DNA of 64,000 bases from NCBI RefSeq assembly GCF_003073045.1, contig NC_037597.1, positions 21,776,158-21,840,157 of the forward strand, in the 5' to 3' direction. This stretch comes from Pomacea canaliculata. Taxonomy: Eukaryota; Mollusca; Gastropoda; Architaenioglossa; Ampullariidae. This document shows, in pieces, positions 10,400-25,300 of the stretch. The number at the start of each line of letters is the position of its first letter. Position 1 is the stretch's first letter. The translations under genes and the position numbers were made by a program. The notes under the pieces are model-generated. The model did not search any database. It was not told where the DNA came from and saw only the letters and a program-made list of their open reading frames with translations.

Positions 10400-13300
10400 C
10401 TGTAAGAACTTTTCCCCTCTCCATGGCTCACACACCTCGTCGCCATTGAGTGGTACATCAGAAACATGCCTTCCTTTTCAGCCTACAAGCTTCTTCCTGT
10501 GCTGCCCACTTTGCCTTGCTTTTGCTATCTAGGAAAGTCATCCACACATTAATGTGCCCCCTCCCCTCCCAACAGTAAACACAACATCTTTTCGGCAAAC
10601 TGATGGAAAATAAATATCGTTGCTTCCAAAACATAAGTGCTGAACATGTAAGGTTCCTTCATAACAAAATCATTTTTCAAGATAAGCTCCATTAAAAAAA
10701 AATCAGATTTCTTCCAATGGTTGATGTCATCTGGAAAAACTCATCTCTACTTACAGCATCTGTGGTGGACTTGTTCAGGACCTGCACATTCGTAAACAAA
10801 AAATCTTGGAAACACCATAACCCTCAATCGGCCGCAACCGGACTGCCGCATCAATGGAGCTAGCGCTGCCTGAAAGACCTTTTTCCCTCTCCATGGCTTC
10901 CAACACCTCCTCGCCATTGGGTGGTACATCAGAAACATGCCTTCCTTTTCAGCCTACAAGCTTCTTCCTGTGCTGCGCGCTTTGATTCGTGCTTGCTTTC
11001 TGGGAAAATCATCCACACATTAACTGCTCCCCCCCCCCCACAACAGTAAACACAAATCTGACAAAAGTTGCACTCTGAACATGTGAGATTCATTAATAAG
11101 GAAAAATAACTTTTCCAGGATGAAATCCATTACAAATCAGATTTGTTCCAATGGTCGCAGCTCTCAGCGTGTAAAATTCATGTCAACTTACAGCATCAAA
11201 GATGGACTTGTTGGGGACCTCGACTCTGGTGGAAGAAAAGATTTCTGTAAAACAGTACAACCGAGGCATCTGCCGCAAAGAGTCTGCCACATCAATGGAG
11301 CTTGTGCTGCCTGTAAGAACTTTTCCCCTGTCCATGGCTCACACACCTCATCGCCATTGGGTGGTACATCAGAAACATGCCTTCCTTTTCAGCCTACAAG
11401 CTTCTTCCTGTGCTGCCCACTTTGCCTTGCTTTTGCTATCTGGGAAAGTCATCCACACATTAATGTGCCCCCTCCCCTCCCAACAGTAAACACAACAACT
11501 TTTTGGCAAACTCATGGAAAATAAATATCCTTGCTTCCAAAACATAAGTGCTGAACATGTAAGGTTCCTTCACAACAAAATCATTTTCCAAGGTAAGCTC
11601 CATTAAAAAAAAATCAGATTTCTTCCAATGGTTGCAGTCATCTGGAAAAACTCATCTCTACTTACAGCATCTGTGGTGGACTTGTTCGGGACCTGCACAT
11701 TCGTAAACAAAAAATCTTGGAAACACCATAACCCTCAATCGGCCGCAACCAGACTGCTGCATCAATGGAGCTTGCGCTGCCTGAAAGACCTTTTCCCCTC
11801 TCCATGGCTCACACACCTCCTCGCCATTGGTCGGTACATCAGAAACATGCCTTCCTTTTCAGCCTACAAGCTTCTTCCTGTGCTGCGCGCTTTGATTCTT
11901 GCTTGCTTTCTGGGAAAATCATCCACACATTAACTGCTCCCCTCCTCCCACAACAGTAAACATAAAAAATCCGACAAAAGTTGCACTCTGAACATGTGAG
12001 ATTCATTAATAAGGAAAAATAACTTTTCCAGGATGAAATCCATTACAAATCAGATTTGTTCCAATGGTCGCAGCTCTCAGCGTGTAAAACTCATCTCCAC
12101 TTACAGCATCAAAGATGGACTTGTTGGGGACCTCGACTCTGGTGGAAGAAAAGATTTCTGTAAAACAGTACAACCGAGGCATCTGCCGCAACCAGTCTGC
12201 CACATCAATGGAGCTTGTGCTGCCTGTAAGACCTTTTCCCCTTTCCATGGCTCACACACCTCCTCGCCATTGGGTGGTACATCAGAAACATGCCTTCCTT
12301 TTCAGCCTACAAGCTTCTTCCTGTGCTGCGCGCTTTGATTCGTGCTTGCTTTCTGGGAAAATCATCCACACATTAACTGCTCCCCTCCCCCCACAACAGT
12401 AAACACATATCCGACAAAAGTTGCACTCTGAACATGTGAGATTCATTAATAAGGAAAAATAACTTTTCCAGGATGAAATCCATTACAAATCAGATTTGTT
12501 CCAATTGTCGCAGCTCTCAGCGTGTAAAACTCATCTCCACTTACAGCATCAAAGATGGACTTGTTGGGGACCTCGACTCTGGTGGAAAAAAAGATTTCTG
12601 TAAAACAGTACAACCGAGGCATCTGCCGCAACCAGTCTGCCACATCAATGGAGCTTGTCCTGCCTGTAAGAACTTTTCCCCTCTCCATGGCTCACACACC
12701 TCATCGTCATTGGGTGGTACATCAGAAACATGCCTTCCTTTTCAGCCTACAAGCTTCTTCCTGTGCTGCCCACTTTGCCTTGCTTTTGCTATCTGGGAAA
12801 GTCATCCACACATTAATGTGCCCCCTCCCCTCCCAACAGTAAACACAACAACTTTTTGGCAAACTCATGGAAAATAAATATCCTTGCTTCCAAAACATAA
12901 GTGCTGAACATGTAAGGTTCCTTCACAACAAAATCATTTTTCAAGGTAAGCTCCATTAAAAAAAAGTCAGATTTCTTCCAATGGTTGCAGTCATCTGGAA
13001 AAACTCATCTCTACTTACAGCATCTGTGGTGGACTTGTTCAGGACCTGCACATTCGTAAACAAAAAATCTTGGAAACACCATAACCCTGAATCGGCCGCA
13101 ACCGGACTGTAGCATCAATGGAGCTTGCGCTGCCTGAAAGACCTTTTCCCCTTTCCATGGCTCACACACCTCCTCGCCATTGGGTGGTACATCAGAAACA
13201 TGCCTTCCTTTTCAGCCTACAAGCTTCTTCCTGTGCTGCGCGCTTTGATTCGTGCTTGCTTTCTGGGAAAATCATCCACACATTAACTGCTCCCCTCCCC

Positions 13301-16300
13301 CCACAACAGTAAACATAAATCCGACAAAAGTTGCACTCTGAACATGTGAGATTCATTAATAAGGAAAAATAACATTTCCGGGATGAAATCCATTACAAAT
13401 CAGATTTGTTCCAATGGTCGCAGCTCTCAGCGTGTAAAACTCATCTCCACTTACAGCATCAAAGATGGACTTGTTGGGGACCTCGACTCTGGTGGAAAAA
13501 AAGATTTCTGTAAAACAGTACAACCGAGGCATCTGCTGCAAAGAGTCGGCCACATCAATGGAGCTTGTTCTTCCTGAAGAACTTTTCCCCTGTCCATGGC
13601 TCACACACCTCATCGCAATTGGGTGGTACATCAGAAACATGCCTTCCTTTTCAGCCTACAAGCTTCTTCCTGTGCTGCCCACTTTGCCTTGCTTTTGCTA
13701 TCTGGGAAAGTCATCCACACATTAATTTGCCCCCTCCCCTCCCAACAGTAAACACAACAACTTTTTGGCAAACTCATGGAAAATAAATATCCTTGCTTCC
13801 AAAACATAAGTGCTGAACATGTAAGGTTCCTTCACAACAAAATCATTTTTCAAGGTAAGCTCCATTAAAAAAAAGTCAGATTTCTTCCAATGGTTGCAGT
13901 CATCTGGAAAAACTCATCTCTACTTACAGCATCTGTGGTGGACTTGTTCAGGACCTGCACATTCGTAAACAAAAAATCTTGGAAACACCATAACCGTCAA
14001 TCGGCCGCAACCAGACTGCTGCATCAATGGAGCTTGCGCTGCCTGAAAGACCTTTTCCCCTCTCCATGGCTCACACACCTCCTCGCCATTGGTCGGTACA
14101 TCAGAAACATGCCTTCCTTTTCAGCCTACAAGCTTCTTCCTGTGCTTCGCGCTTTGATTCGTGCTTGCTTTCTGGGAAAATCATCCACACATTAACTGCT
14201 CCCCTCCCCCCACAACAGTAAACACAAATCCGACAAAAGTTGCACTCTGAACATGTGAGATTCATTAATAAGGAAAAATAACTTTTCCAGGATGAAATCC
14301 ATTACAAATCAGATTTGTTCCAATGGTCGCAGCTCTCAGCGTGTAAAACTCATCTCCACTTACAGCATCAAAGATGGACTTGTTGGGGACCTCGACTCTG
14401 GTGGAAGAAAAGATTTCTGTAAAACAGTACAACCGAGGCATCTGCCGCAACCAGTCTGCCACATCAATGGAGCTTGTCCTGCCTGTAAGAACTTTTCCCC
14501 TCTCCATGGCTCACACACCTCATCGCAATTGGGTGGTACATCAGAAACATGCCTTCCTTTTCAGCCTACAAGCTTCTTCCTGTGCTGCCCACTTTGCCTT
14601 GCTTTTGCTATCTGGGAAAGTCATCCACACATTAATGTGCCCCTCCCCTCCCAACAGTAAACACAACAACTTTTTGGCAAACTCATGGAAAATAAATATC
14701 CTTGCTTCCAAAACATAAGTGCTGAACATGTAAGGTTCCTTCACAACAAAATCATTTTTCAAGGTAAGCTCCATTAAAAAAAATCAGATTTCTTCCAATG
14801 GTTGCAGTCATCTGGAAAAACTCATCTCTACTTACAGCATCTGTGGTGGACTTGTTCAGGACCTGCACATTCGTAAACAAAAAATCTTGGAAACACCATA
14901 ACCGTCAATCGGCCGCAACCGGACTGCCGCATCAATGGAGCTCTCGCTGCCTGAAAGACCTTTTCCCCTTTCCATGGCTCACACACCTCCTCGCCATTGG
15001 GTGGTACATCAGAAACATGCCTTCCTTTTCAGCCTACAAGCTTCTTCCTGTGCTGCGCGCTTCGATTCGTGCTTGCTTTCTGGGAAAATCATCCACACAT
15101 TAACTGCTCCCCTCCCCCCACAACAGTAAACACAAATCCGACAAAAGTTGCACTCTGAACATGTGAGATTCATTAATCCTGGAAAAATAACTTTTCCAGG
15201 ATGAAATCCATTACAAATCAGATTTGTTCCAATGGTCGCAGCTCTCAGCGTGTAAAACTCATCTCCACTTACAGCATCAAAGATGGACTTGTTGGGGACC
15301 TCGACTCTGGTGGAAGAAAAGATTTCTGTAAAACAGTACAACCGAGGCATCTGCCGCAACCAGTCTGCCACATCAATGGAGCTTGTGCTGCCTGTAAGAA
15401 CTTTTCCCCTGTCCATGGCTCACACACCTCATCGCCATTGGGTGGTACAGCAGAAACATGCCTTCCTTTTCAGCCTACAAGCTTCTTCCTGTGCTGCCCA
15501 CTTTGACTTGCTTTTGCTATCTGGGAAAGTCATCCACACATTAATGTGCCCCTCCCCTCCAACAGTAAACACAACAACTTTTTGGCAAACTCATGGAAAA
15601 TAAATATCCTTGCTTCCAAAACATAAGTGCTGAACATGTAAGGTTCCTTCACAACAAAATCATTTTCCAAGGTAAGCTCCATTAAAAAAAAATCAGATTT
15701 CTTCCAATGGTTGCAGTCATCTGGAAAAACTCATCTCTACTTACAGCATCTGTAGTGGACTTGTTCAGGACCTGCACATTCGTAAACAAAAAATCTTGGA
15801 AACACCATAACCCTCAATCGGCCGCAACCGGACTGCCGCATCAATGGAGCTTGCGCTGCCTGAAAGACCTTTTCCCCTTTCCATGGCTCACACACCTCCT
15901 CGCCATTGGGTGGTACATCAGAAACATGCCTTCCTTTTCAGCCTACAAGCTTCTTCCTGTGCTGCGCGCTTCGATTCGTGCTTGCTTTCTGGGAAAATCA
16001 TCCACACATTAACTGCTCCCCTCCCCCCACAACAGTAAACACAAATCCGACAAAAGTTGCACTCTGAACATGTGAGATTCATTAATAAGGAAAAATAACT
16101 TTTCCAGGATGAAATCCATTACAAATCAGATTTGTTCCAATGGTCGCAGCTCTCAGCGTGTAAAACTCATCTCCACTTACAGCATCAAAGATGGACTTGT
16201 TGGGGACCTCGACTCTGGTGGAAGAAAAGATTTCTGTAAAACAGTACAACCGAGGCATCTGCCGCAACCAGTCTGCCACATCAATGGAGCTTGTGCTGCC

Positions 16301-19300
16301 TGTAAGAACTTTTCCCCTGTCCATGGCTCACACACCTCATCGCCATTGGGTGGTACAGCAGAAACATGCCTTCCTTTTCAGCCTACAAGCTTCTTCCTGT
16401 GCTGCCCACTTTGCCTTGCTTTTGCTATCTGGGAAAGTCATCCACACATTAATGTGCCCCCTCCCCTCCCAACAGTAAACACAACAACTTTTTGGCAAAC
16501 TCATGGAAAAATAAATATCCTTGCTTCCAAAACATAAGTGCTGAACATGTAAGGTTCCTTCACAACAAAATCATTTTTCAAGGTAAGCTCCATTAAAAAA
16601 AAGTCAGATTTCTTCCAATGGTTGCAGTCATCTGGAAAAACTCATCTCTACTTACAGCGTCTGTGGTGGACTTGTTCAGGACCTGCACATTCGTAAACAA
16701 AAAATCTTGGAAACACCATAACCCTCAATCGGCCGCAACCGGACTGCCGCATCAATGGAGCTTGTGCTGCCTGAAAGACCTTTTCCCCTTTCCATGGCTC
16801 ACACACCTCCTCGCCATTGGGTGGTACATCAGAAACATGCCTTCCTTTTCAGCCTACAAGCTTCTTCCTGTGCTGCGCGCTTTGATTCGTGCTTGCTTTC
16901 TGGGAAAATCATCCACACATTAACTGCTCCCCTCCCCCCACAACAGTAAACACAAATCCGACAATAGTTGCACTCTGAACATGTGAGATTCATTAATAAG
17001 GAAAAATAACTTTTCCAGGATGAAATCCATTACAAATCAGATTTGTTCCAATGGTCGCAGCTCTCAGCGTGTAAAACTCATCTCCACTTACAGCATCAAA
17101 GATGGACTTGTTGGGGACCTCGACTCTGGTGGAAGAAAAGATTTCTGTAAAACAGTACAACCGAGGCATCTGCCGCAAAGAGTCTGCCACATCAATGGAG
17201 CTTGCGCTGCCTGAAAGACCTTTTCCCCTCTCCATGGCTCACACACCTCCTCGCCATTGGTCGGTACATCAGAAACATGCCTTCCTTTTCAGCCTACAAG
17301 CTTCTTCCTGTGCTGCGCGCTTTGATTCGTGCTTGCTTTCTGGGAAAATCATCCACACATTAACTGCTCCCCTCCCCCCACAACAGTAAACACAAATCCG
17401 ACAAAAGTTGCACTCTGAACATGTGAGATTCATTAATAAGGAAAAATAACTTTTCCAGGATGAAATCCATTACAAATCAGATTTGTTCCAATGGTCGCAG
17501 CTCTCAGCGTGTAAAACTCATCTCCACTTACAGCATCAAAGATGGACTTGTTGGGGACCTCGACTCTGGCGGAAGAAAAGATTTCTGTAAAACAGTACAA
17601 CCGAGGCATCTGCCGCAACCAGTCTGCCACATCAATGGAGCTTGTCCTGCCTGTAAGAACTTTTCCCCTCTCCATGGCTCACACATCTCATCATCATTGG
17701 GTGGTACATCAGAAACATGCATTCCTTTTCAGCCTACAAGCTTCTTCCTGTGCTGCCCACTTTGCCTTGCTTTTGCTATCTGGGAAAGTCATCCACACAT
17801 TAATGTGCCCCCTCCCCTCCCAACAGTAAACACAACAACTTTTTGGCAAACTCATGGAAAATAAATATCCTTGCTTCCAAAACATAAGTGCTGAACATGT
17901 AAGGTTCCTTCACAACAAAATCATTTTCCAAGGTAAGCTCCATTAAAAAAAAATCAGATTTCTTCCAATGGTTGCAGTCATCTGGAAAAACTCATCTCTA
18001 CTTACAGCATCTGTGGTGGACTTGTTCGGGACCTGCACATTCGTAAACAAAAAATCTTGGAAACACCATAACCCTCAATCGGCCGCAACCAGACTGCTGC
18101 ATCAATGGAGCTTGCGCTGCCTGAAAGACCTTTTCCCCTCTCCATGGCTCACACACCTCCTCGCCATTGGTCGGTACATCAGAAACATGCCTTCCTTTTC
18201 AGCCTACAAGCTTCTTCCTGTGCTGCGCGCTTTGATTCTTGCTTGCTTTCTGGGAAAATCATCCACACATTAACTGCTCCCCTCCTCCCACAACAGTAAA
18301 CATAAAAAATCCGACAAAAGTTGCACTCTGAACATGTGAGATTCATTAATAAGGAAAAATAACTTTCCAGGATGAAATCCATTACAAATCAGATTTGTTC
18401 CAATGGTCGCAGCTCTCAGCGTGTAAAACTCATCTCCACTTACAGCATCAAAGATGGACTTGTTGGGGACCTCGACTCTGGTGGAAGAAAAGATTTCTGT
18501 AAAACAGTACAACCGAGGCATCTGCCGCAACCAGTCTGCCACATCAATGGAGCTTGTGCTGCCTGTAAGACCTTTTCCCCTTTCCATGGCTCACACACCT
18601 CCTCGCCATTGGGTGGTACATCAGAAACATGCCTTCCTTTTCAGCCTACAAGCTTCTTCCTGTGCTGCGCGCTTTGATTCGTGCTTGCTTTCTGGGAAAA
18701 TCATCCACACATTAACTGCTCCCCTCCCCCCACAACAGTAAACACATATCCGACAAAAGTTGCACTCTGAACATGTGAGATTCATTAATAAGGAAAAATA
18801 ACTTTTCCAGGATGAAATCCATTACAAATCAGATTTGTTCCAATTGTCGCAGCTCTCAGCGTGTAAAACTCATCTCCACTTACAGCATCAAAGATGGACT
18901 TGTTGGGACCTCGACTCTGGTGGAAAAAAAGATTTCTGTAAACAGTACAACCGAGGCATCTGCCGCAAACAGTCTGCCACATCAATGGAGCTTGTCCTGC
19001 CTGTAAGAACTTTTCCCCTCTCCATGGCTCACACACCTCATCGTCATTGGTGGTACATCAGAAACATGCCTTCCTTTTCAGCCTACAAGCTTCTTCCTGT
19101 GCTGCGCGCTTTGATTCTTGCTTGCTTTCTGGGAAAATCATCCACACATTAACTGCTCCCCTCCTCCCACAACAGTAAACATAAAAAATCCGACAAAAGT
19201 TGCACTCTGAACATGTGAGATTCATTAATAAGGAAAAATAACTTTTCCAGGATGAAATCCATTACAAATCAGATTTGTTCCAATGGTCGCAGCTCTCAGC

Positions 19301-22300
19301 GTGTAAAACTCATCTCCACTTACAGCATCAAAGATGGACTTGTTGGGGACCTCGACTCTGGTGGAAGAAAAGATTTCTGTAAAACAGTACAACCGAGGCA
19401 TCTGCCGCAACCAGTCTGCCACATCAATGGAGCTTGTGCTGCCTGTAAGACCTTTTCCCCTTTCCATGGCTCACACACCTCCTCGCCATTGGGTGGTACA
19501 TCAGAAACATGCCTTCCTTTTCAGCCTACAAGCTTCTTCCTGTGCTGCGCGCTTTGATTCGTGCTTGCTTTCTGGGAAAATCATCCACACATTAACTGCT
19601 CCCCTCCCCCCACAACAGTAAACACATATCCGACAAAAGTTGCACTCTGAACATGTGAGATTCATTAATAAGGAAAAATAACTTTTCCAGGATGAAATCC
19701 ATTACAAATCAGATTTGTTCCAATTGTCGCAGCTCTCAGCGTGTAAAACTCATCTCCACTTACAGCATCAAAGATGGACTTGTTGGGGACCTCGACTCTG
19801 GTGGAAAAAAAGATTTCTGTAAAACAGTACAACCGAGGCATCTGCCGCAACCAGTCTGCCACATCAATGGAGCTTGTCCTGCCTGTAAGAACTTTTCCCC
19901 TCTCCATGGCTCACACACCTCATCGTCATTGGGTGGTACATCAGAAACATGCCTTCCTTTTCAGCCTACAAGCTTCTTCCTGTGCTGCGCGCTTTGATTC
20001 TTGCTTGCTTTCTGGGAAAATCATCCACACATTAACTGCTCCCCTCCTCCCACAACAGTAAACATAAAAAATCCGACAAAAGTTGCACTCTGAACATGTG
20101 AGATTCATTAATAAGGAAAAATAACTTTTCCAGGATGAAATCCATTACAAATCAGATTTGTTCCAATGGTCGCAGCTCTCAGCGTGTAAAACTCATCTCC
20201 ACTTACAGCATCAAAGATGGACTTGTTGGGGACCTCGACTCTGGTGGAAGAAAAGATTTCTGTAAAACAGTACAACCGAGGCATCTGCCGCAACCAGTCT
20301 GCCACATCAATGGAGCTTGTGCTGCCTGTAAGACCTTTTCCCCTTTCCATGGCTCACACACCTCCTCGCCATTGGGTGGTACATCAGAAACATGCCTTCC
20401 TTTTCAGCCTACAAGCTTCTTCCTGTGCTGCGCGCTTTGATTCGTGCTTGCTTTCTGGGAAAATCATCCACACATTAACTGCTCCCCTCCCCCCACAACA
20501 GTAAACACATATCCGACAAAAGTTGCACTCTGAACATGTGAGATTCATTAATAAGGAAAAATAACTTTTCCAGGATGAAATCCATTACAAATCAGATTTG
20601 TTCCAATTGTCGCAGCTCTCAGCGTGTAAAACTCATCTCCACTTACAGCATCAAAGATGGACTTGTTGGGGACCTCGACTCTGGTGGAAAAAAAGATTTC
20701 TGTAAAACAGTACAACCGAGGCATCTGCCGCAAAGAGTCGGCCACATCAATGGAGCTTGTCCTCCTGTAAGAACTTTTCCCCTGTCCATGGCTCACACAC
20801 CTCATCGCATTGGGTGGTACATCAGAAACATGCCTTCCTTTTCAGCCTACAAGCTTCTTCCTGTGCTGCCCACTTTGCCTTGCTTTTGCTATCTGGGAAA
20901 GTCATCCACACATTAATGTGCCCCCTCCCCTCCCAACAGTAAACACAACAACTTTTTGGCAAACTCATGGAAAATAAATATCCTTGCTTCCAAAACATAA
21001 GTGCTGAACATGTAAGGTTCCTTCACAACAAAATCATTTTTCAAGGTAAGCTCCATTAAAAAAAAGTCAGATTTCTTCCAATGGTTGCAGTCATCTGGAA
21101 AAACTCATCTCTACTTACAGCATCTGTGGTGGACTTGTTCAGGACCTGCACATTCGTAAACAAAAAATCTTGGAAACACCATAACCCTGAATCGGCCGCA
21201 ACCGGACTGTAGCATCAATGGAGCTTGCGCTGCCTGAAAGACCTTTTCCCCTTTCCATGGCTCACACACCTCCTCGCCATTGGGTGGTACATCAGAAACA
21301 TGCCTTCCTTTTCAGCCTACAAGCTTCTTCCTGTGCTGCGCGCTTTGATTCGTGCTTGCTTTCTGGGAAAATCATCCACACATTAACTGCTCCCCTCCCC
21401 CCACAACAGTAAACACATATCCGACAAAAGTTGCACTCTGAACATGTGAGATTCATTAATAAGGAAAAATAACTTTTCCAGGATGAAATCCATTACAAAT
21501 CAGATTTGTTCCAATTGTCGCAGCTCTCAGCGTGTAAAACTCATCTCCACTTACAGCATCAAAGATGGACTTGTTGGGGACCTCGACTCTGGTGGAAAAA
21601 AAGATTTCTGTAAAACAGTACAACCGAGGCATCTGCCGCAACCAGTCTGCCACATCAATGGAGCTTGTCCTGCCTGTAAGAACTTTTCCCTCTCCATGGC
21701 TCACACACCTCATCGTCAATTGGGTGGTACATCAGAAACATGCCTTCCTTTTCAGCCTACAAGCTTCTTCCTGTGCTGCCCACTTTGCCTTGCTTTTGCT
21801 ATCTGGGAAAGTCATCCACACATTAATGTGCCCCCTCCCCTCCCAACAGTAAACACAACAACTTTTTGGCAAACTCATGGAAAATAAATATCCTTGCTTC
21901 CAAAACATAAGTGCTGAACATGTAAGGTTCCTTCACAACAAAATCATTTTTCAAGGTAAGCTCCATTAAAAAAAAGTCAGATTTCTTCCAATGGTTGCAG
22001 TCATCTGGAAAAACTCATCTCTACTTACAGCATCTGTGGTGGACTTGTTCAGGACCTGCACATTCGTAAACAAAAAATCTTGGAAACACCATAACCCTGA
22101 ATCGGCCGCAACCGGACTGTAGCATCAATGGAGCTTGCGCTGCCTGAAAGACCTTTTCCCCTTTCCATGGCTCACACACCTCCTCGCCATTGGGTGGTAC
22201 ATCAGAAACATGCCTTCCTTTTCAGCCTACAAGCTTCTTCCTGTGCTGCGCGCTTTGATTCGTGCTTGCTTTCTGGGAAAATCATCCACACATTAACTGC

Positions 22301-25300
22301 TCCCCTCCCCCCACAACAGTAAACATAAATCCGACAAAAGTTGCACTCTGAACATGTGAGATTCATTAATAAGGAAAAATAACATTTCCGGGATGAAATC
22401 CATTACAAATCAGATTTGTTCCAATGGTCGCAGCTCTCAGCGTGTAAAACTCATCTCCACTAACAGCATCAAAGATGGACTTGTTGGGGACCTCGACTCT
22501 GGTGGAAAAAAAGATTTCTGTAAAACAGTACAACCGAGGCATCTGCTGCAAAGAGTCGGCCACATCAATGGAGCTTGTTCTTCCTGAAGAACTTTTCCCC
22601 TGTCCATGGCTCACACACCTCATCGCAATTGGGTGGTACATCAGAAACATGCCTTCCTTTTCAGCCTACAAGCTTCTTCCTGTGCTGCCCACTTTGCCTT
22701 GCTTTTGCTATCTGGGAAAGTCATCCACACATTAATGTGCCCCCTCCCCTCCCAACAGTAAACACAACAACTTTTTGGCAAACTCATGGAAAATAAATAT
22801 CCTTGCTTCCAAAACATAAGTGCTGAACATGTAAGGTTCCTTCACAACAAAATCATTTTTCAAGGTAAGCTCCATTAAAAAAAAGTCAGATTTCTTCCAA
22901 TGGTTGCAGTCATCTGGAAAAACTCATCTCTACTTACAGCATCTGTGGTGGACTTGTTCAGGACCTGCACATTCGTAAACAAAAAATCTTGGAAACACCA
23001 TAACCGTCAATCGGCCGCAACCAGACTGCTGCATCAATGGAGCTTGCGCTGCCTGAAAGACCTTTTCCCCTCTCCATGGCTCACACACCTCCTCGCCATT
23101 GGTCGGTACATCAGAAACATGCCTTCCTTTTCAGCCTACAAGCTTCTTCCTGTGCTTCGCGCTTTGATTCGTGCTTGCTTTCTGGGAAAATCATCCACAC
23201 ATTAACTGCTCCCCTCCCCCCACAACAGTAAACACAAATCCGACAAAAGTTGCACTCTGAACATGTGAGATTCATTAATAAGGAAAAATAACTTTTCCAG
23301 GATGAAATCCATTACAAATCAGATTTGTTCCAATGGTCGCAGCTCTCAGCGTGTAAAACTCATCTCCACTTACAGCATCAAAGATGGACTTGTTGGGGAC
23401 CTCGACTCTGGTGGAAGAAAAGATTTCTGTAAAACAGTACAACCGAGGCATCTGCCGCAACCAGTCTGCCACATCAATGGAGCTTGTCCTGCCTGTAAGA
23501 ACTTTTCCCCTCTCCATGGCTCACACACCTCATCGCAATTGGGTGGTACATCAGAAACATGCCTTCCTTTTCAGCCTACAAGCTTCTTCCTGTGCTGCCC
23601 ACTTTGCCTTGCTTTTGCTATCTGGGAAAGTCATCCACACATTAATGTGCCCCCTCCCCTCCCAACAGTAAACACAACAACTTTTTGGCAAACTCATGGA
23701 AAATAAATATCCTTGCTTCCAAAACATAAGTGCTGAACATGTAAGGTTCCTTCACAACAAAATCATTTTTCAAGGTAAGCTCCATTAAAAAAAATCAGAT
23801 TTCTTCCAATGGTTGCAGTCATCTGGAAAAACTCATCTCTACTTACAGCATCTGTGGTGGACTTGTTCAGGACCTGCACATTCGTAAACAAAAAATCTTG
23901 GAAACACCATAACCGTCAATCGGCCGCAACCGGACTGCCGCATCAATGGAGCTCTCGCTGCCTGAAAGACCTTTTCCCCTTTCCATGGCTCACACACCTC
24001 CTCGCCATTGGGTGGTACATCAGAAACATGCCTTCCTTTTCAGCCTACAAGCTTCTTCCTGTGCTGCGCGCTTCGATTCGTGCTTGCTTTCTGGGAAAAT
24101 CATCCACACATTAACTGCTCCCCTCCCCCACAACAGTAAACACAAATCCGACAAAAGTTGCACTCTGAACATGTGAGATTCATTAATCCTGGAAAAATAA
24201 CTTTTCCAGGATGAAATCCATTACAAATCAGATTTGTTCCAATGGTCGCAGCTCTCAGCGTGTAAAACTCATCTCCACTTACAGCATCAAAGATGGACTT
24301 GTTGGGGACCTCGACTCTGGTGGAAGAAAAGATTTCTGTAAAACAGTACAACCGAGGCATCTGCCGCAACCAGTCTGCCACATCAATGGAGCTTGTGCTG
24401 CCTGTAAGAACTTTTCCCCTGTCCATGGCTCACACACCTCATCGCCATTGGGTGGTACAGCAGAAACATGCCTTCCTTTTCAGCCTACAAGCTTCTTCCT
24501 GTGCTGCCCACTTTGACTTGCTTTTGCTATCTGGGAAAGTCATCCACACATTAATGTGCCCCCTCCCCTCCCAACAGTAAACACAACAACTTTTTGGCAA
24601 ACTCATGGAAAATAAATATCCTTGCTTCCAAAACATAAGTGCTGAACATGTAAGGTTCCTTCACAACAAAATCATTTTCCAAGGTAAGCTCCATTAAAAA
24701 AAAATCAGATTTCTTCCAATGGTTGCAGTCATCTGGAAAAACTCATCTCTACTTACAGCATCTGTGGTGGACTTGTTCAGGACCTGCACATTCGTAAACA
24801 AAAAATCTTGGAAACACCATAACCCTCAATCGGCCGCAACCGGACTGCCGCATCAATGGAGCTTGCGCTGCCTGAAAGACCTTTTCCCCTTTCCATGGCT
24901 CACACACCTCCTCGCCATTGGGTGGTACATCAGAAAACATGCCTTCCTTTTCAGCCTACAAGCTTCTTCCTGTGCTGCGCGCTTCGATTCGTGCTTGCTT
25001 TCTGGGAAAATCATCCACACATTAACTGCTCCCCTCCCCCCACAACAGTAAACACAAATCCGACAAAAGTTGCACTCTGAACATGTGAGATTCATTAATA
25101 AGGAAAAATAACTTTTCCAGGATGAAATCCATTACAAATCAGATTTGTTCCAATGGTCGCAGCTCTCAGCGTGTAAAACTCATCTCCACTTACAGCATCA
25201 AAGATGGACTTGTTGGGGACCTCGACTCTGGTGGAAGAAAAGATTTCTGTAAAACAGTACAACCGAGGCATCTGCCGCAACCAGTCTGCCACATCAATGG

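Noticed and set aside
11120..11524. Plus-strand open frames of 95-142 codons repeated through the array
   Set aside because: They arise because the repeat unit happens to be open on the plus strand. The peptides look unlike protein and run through what is intron on the other strand. The A/B/C comparison favours minus-strand coding. Antisense transcription is still mentioned as a possibility.
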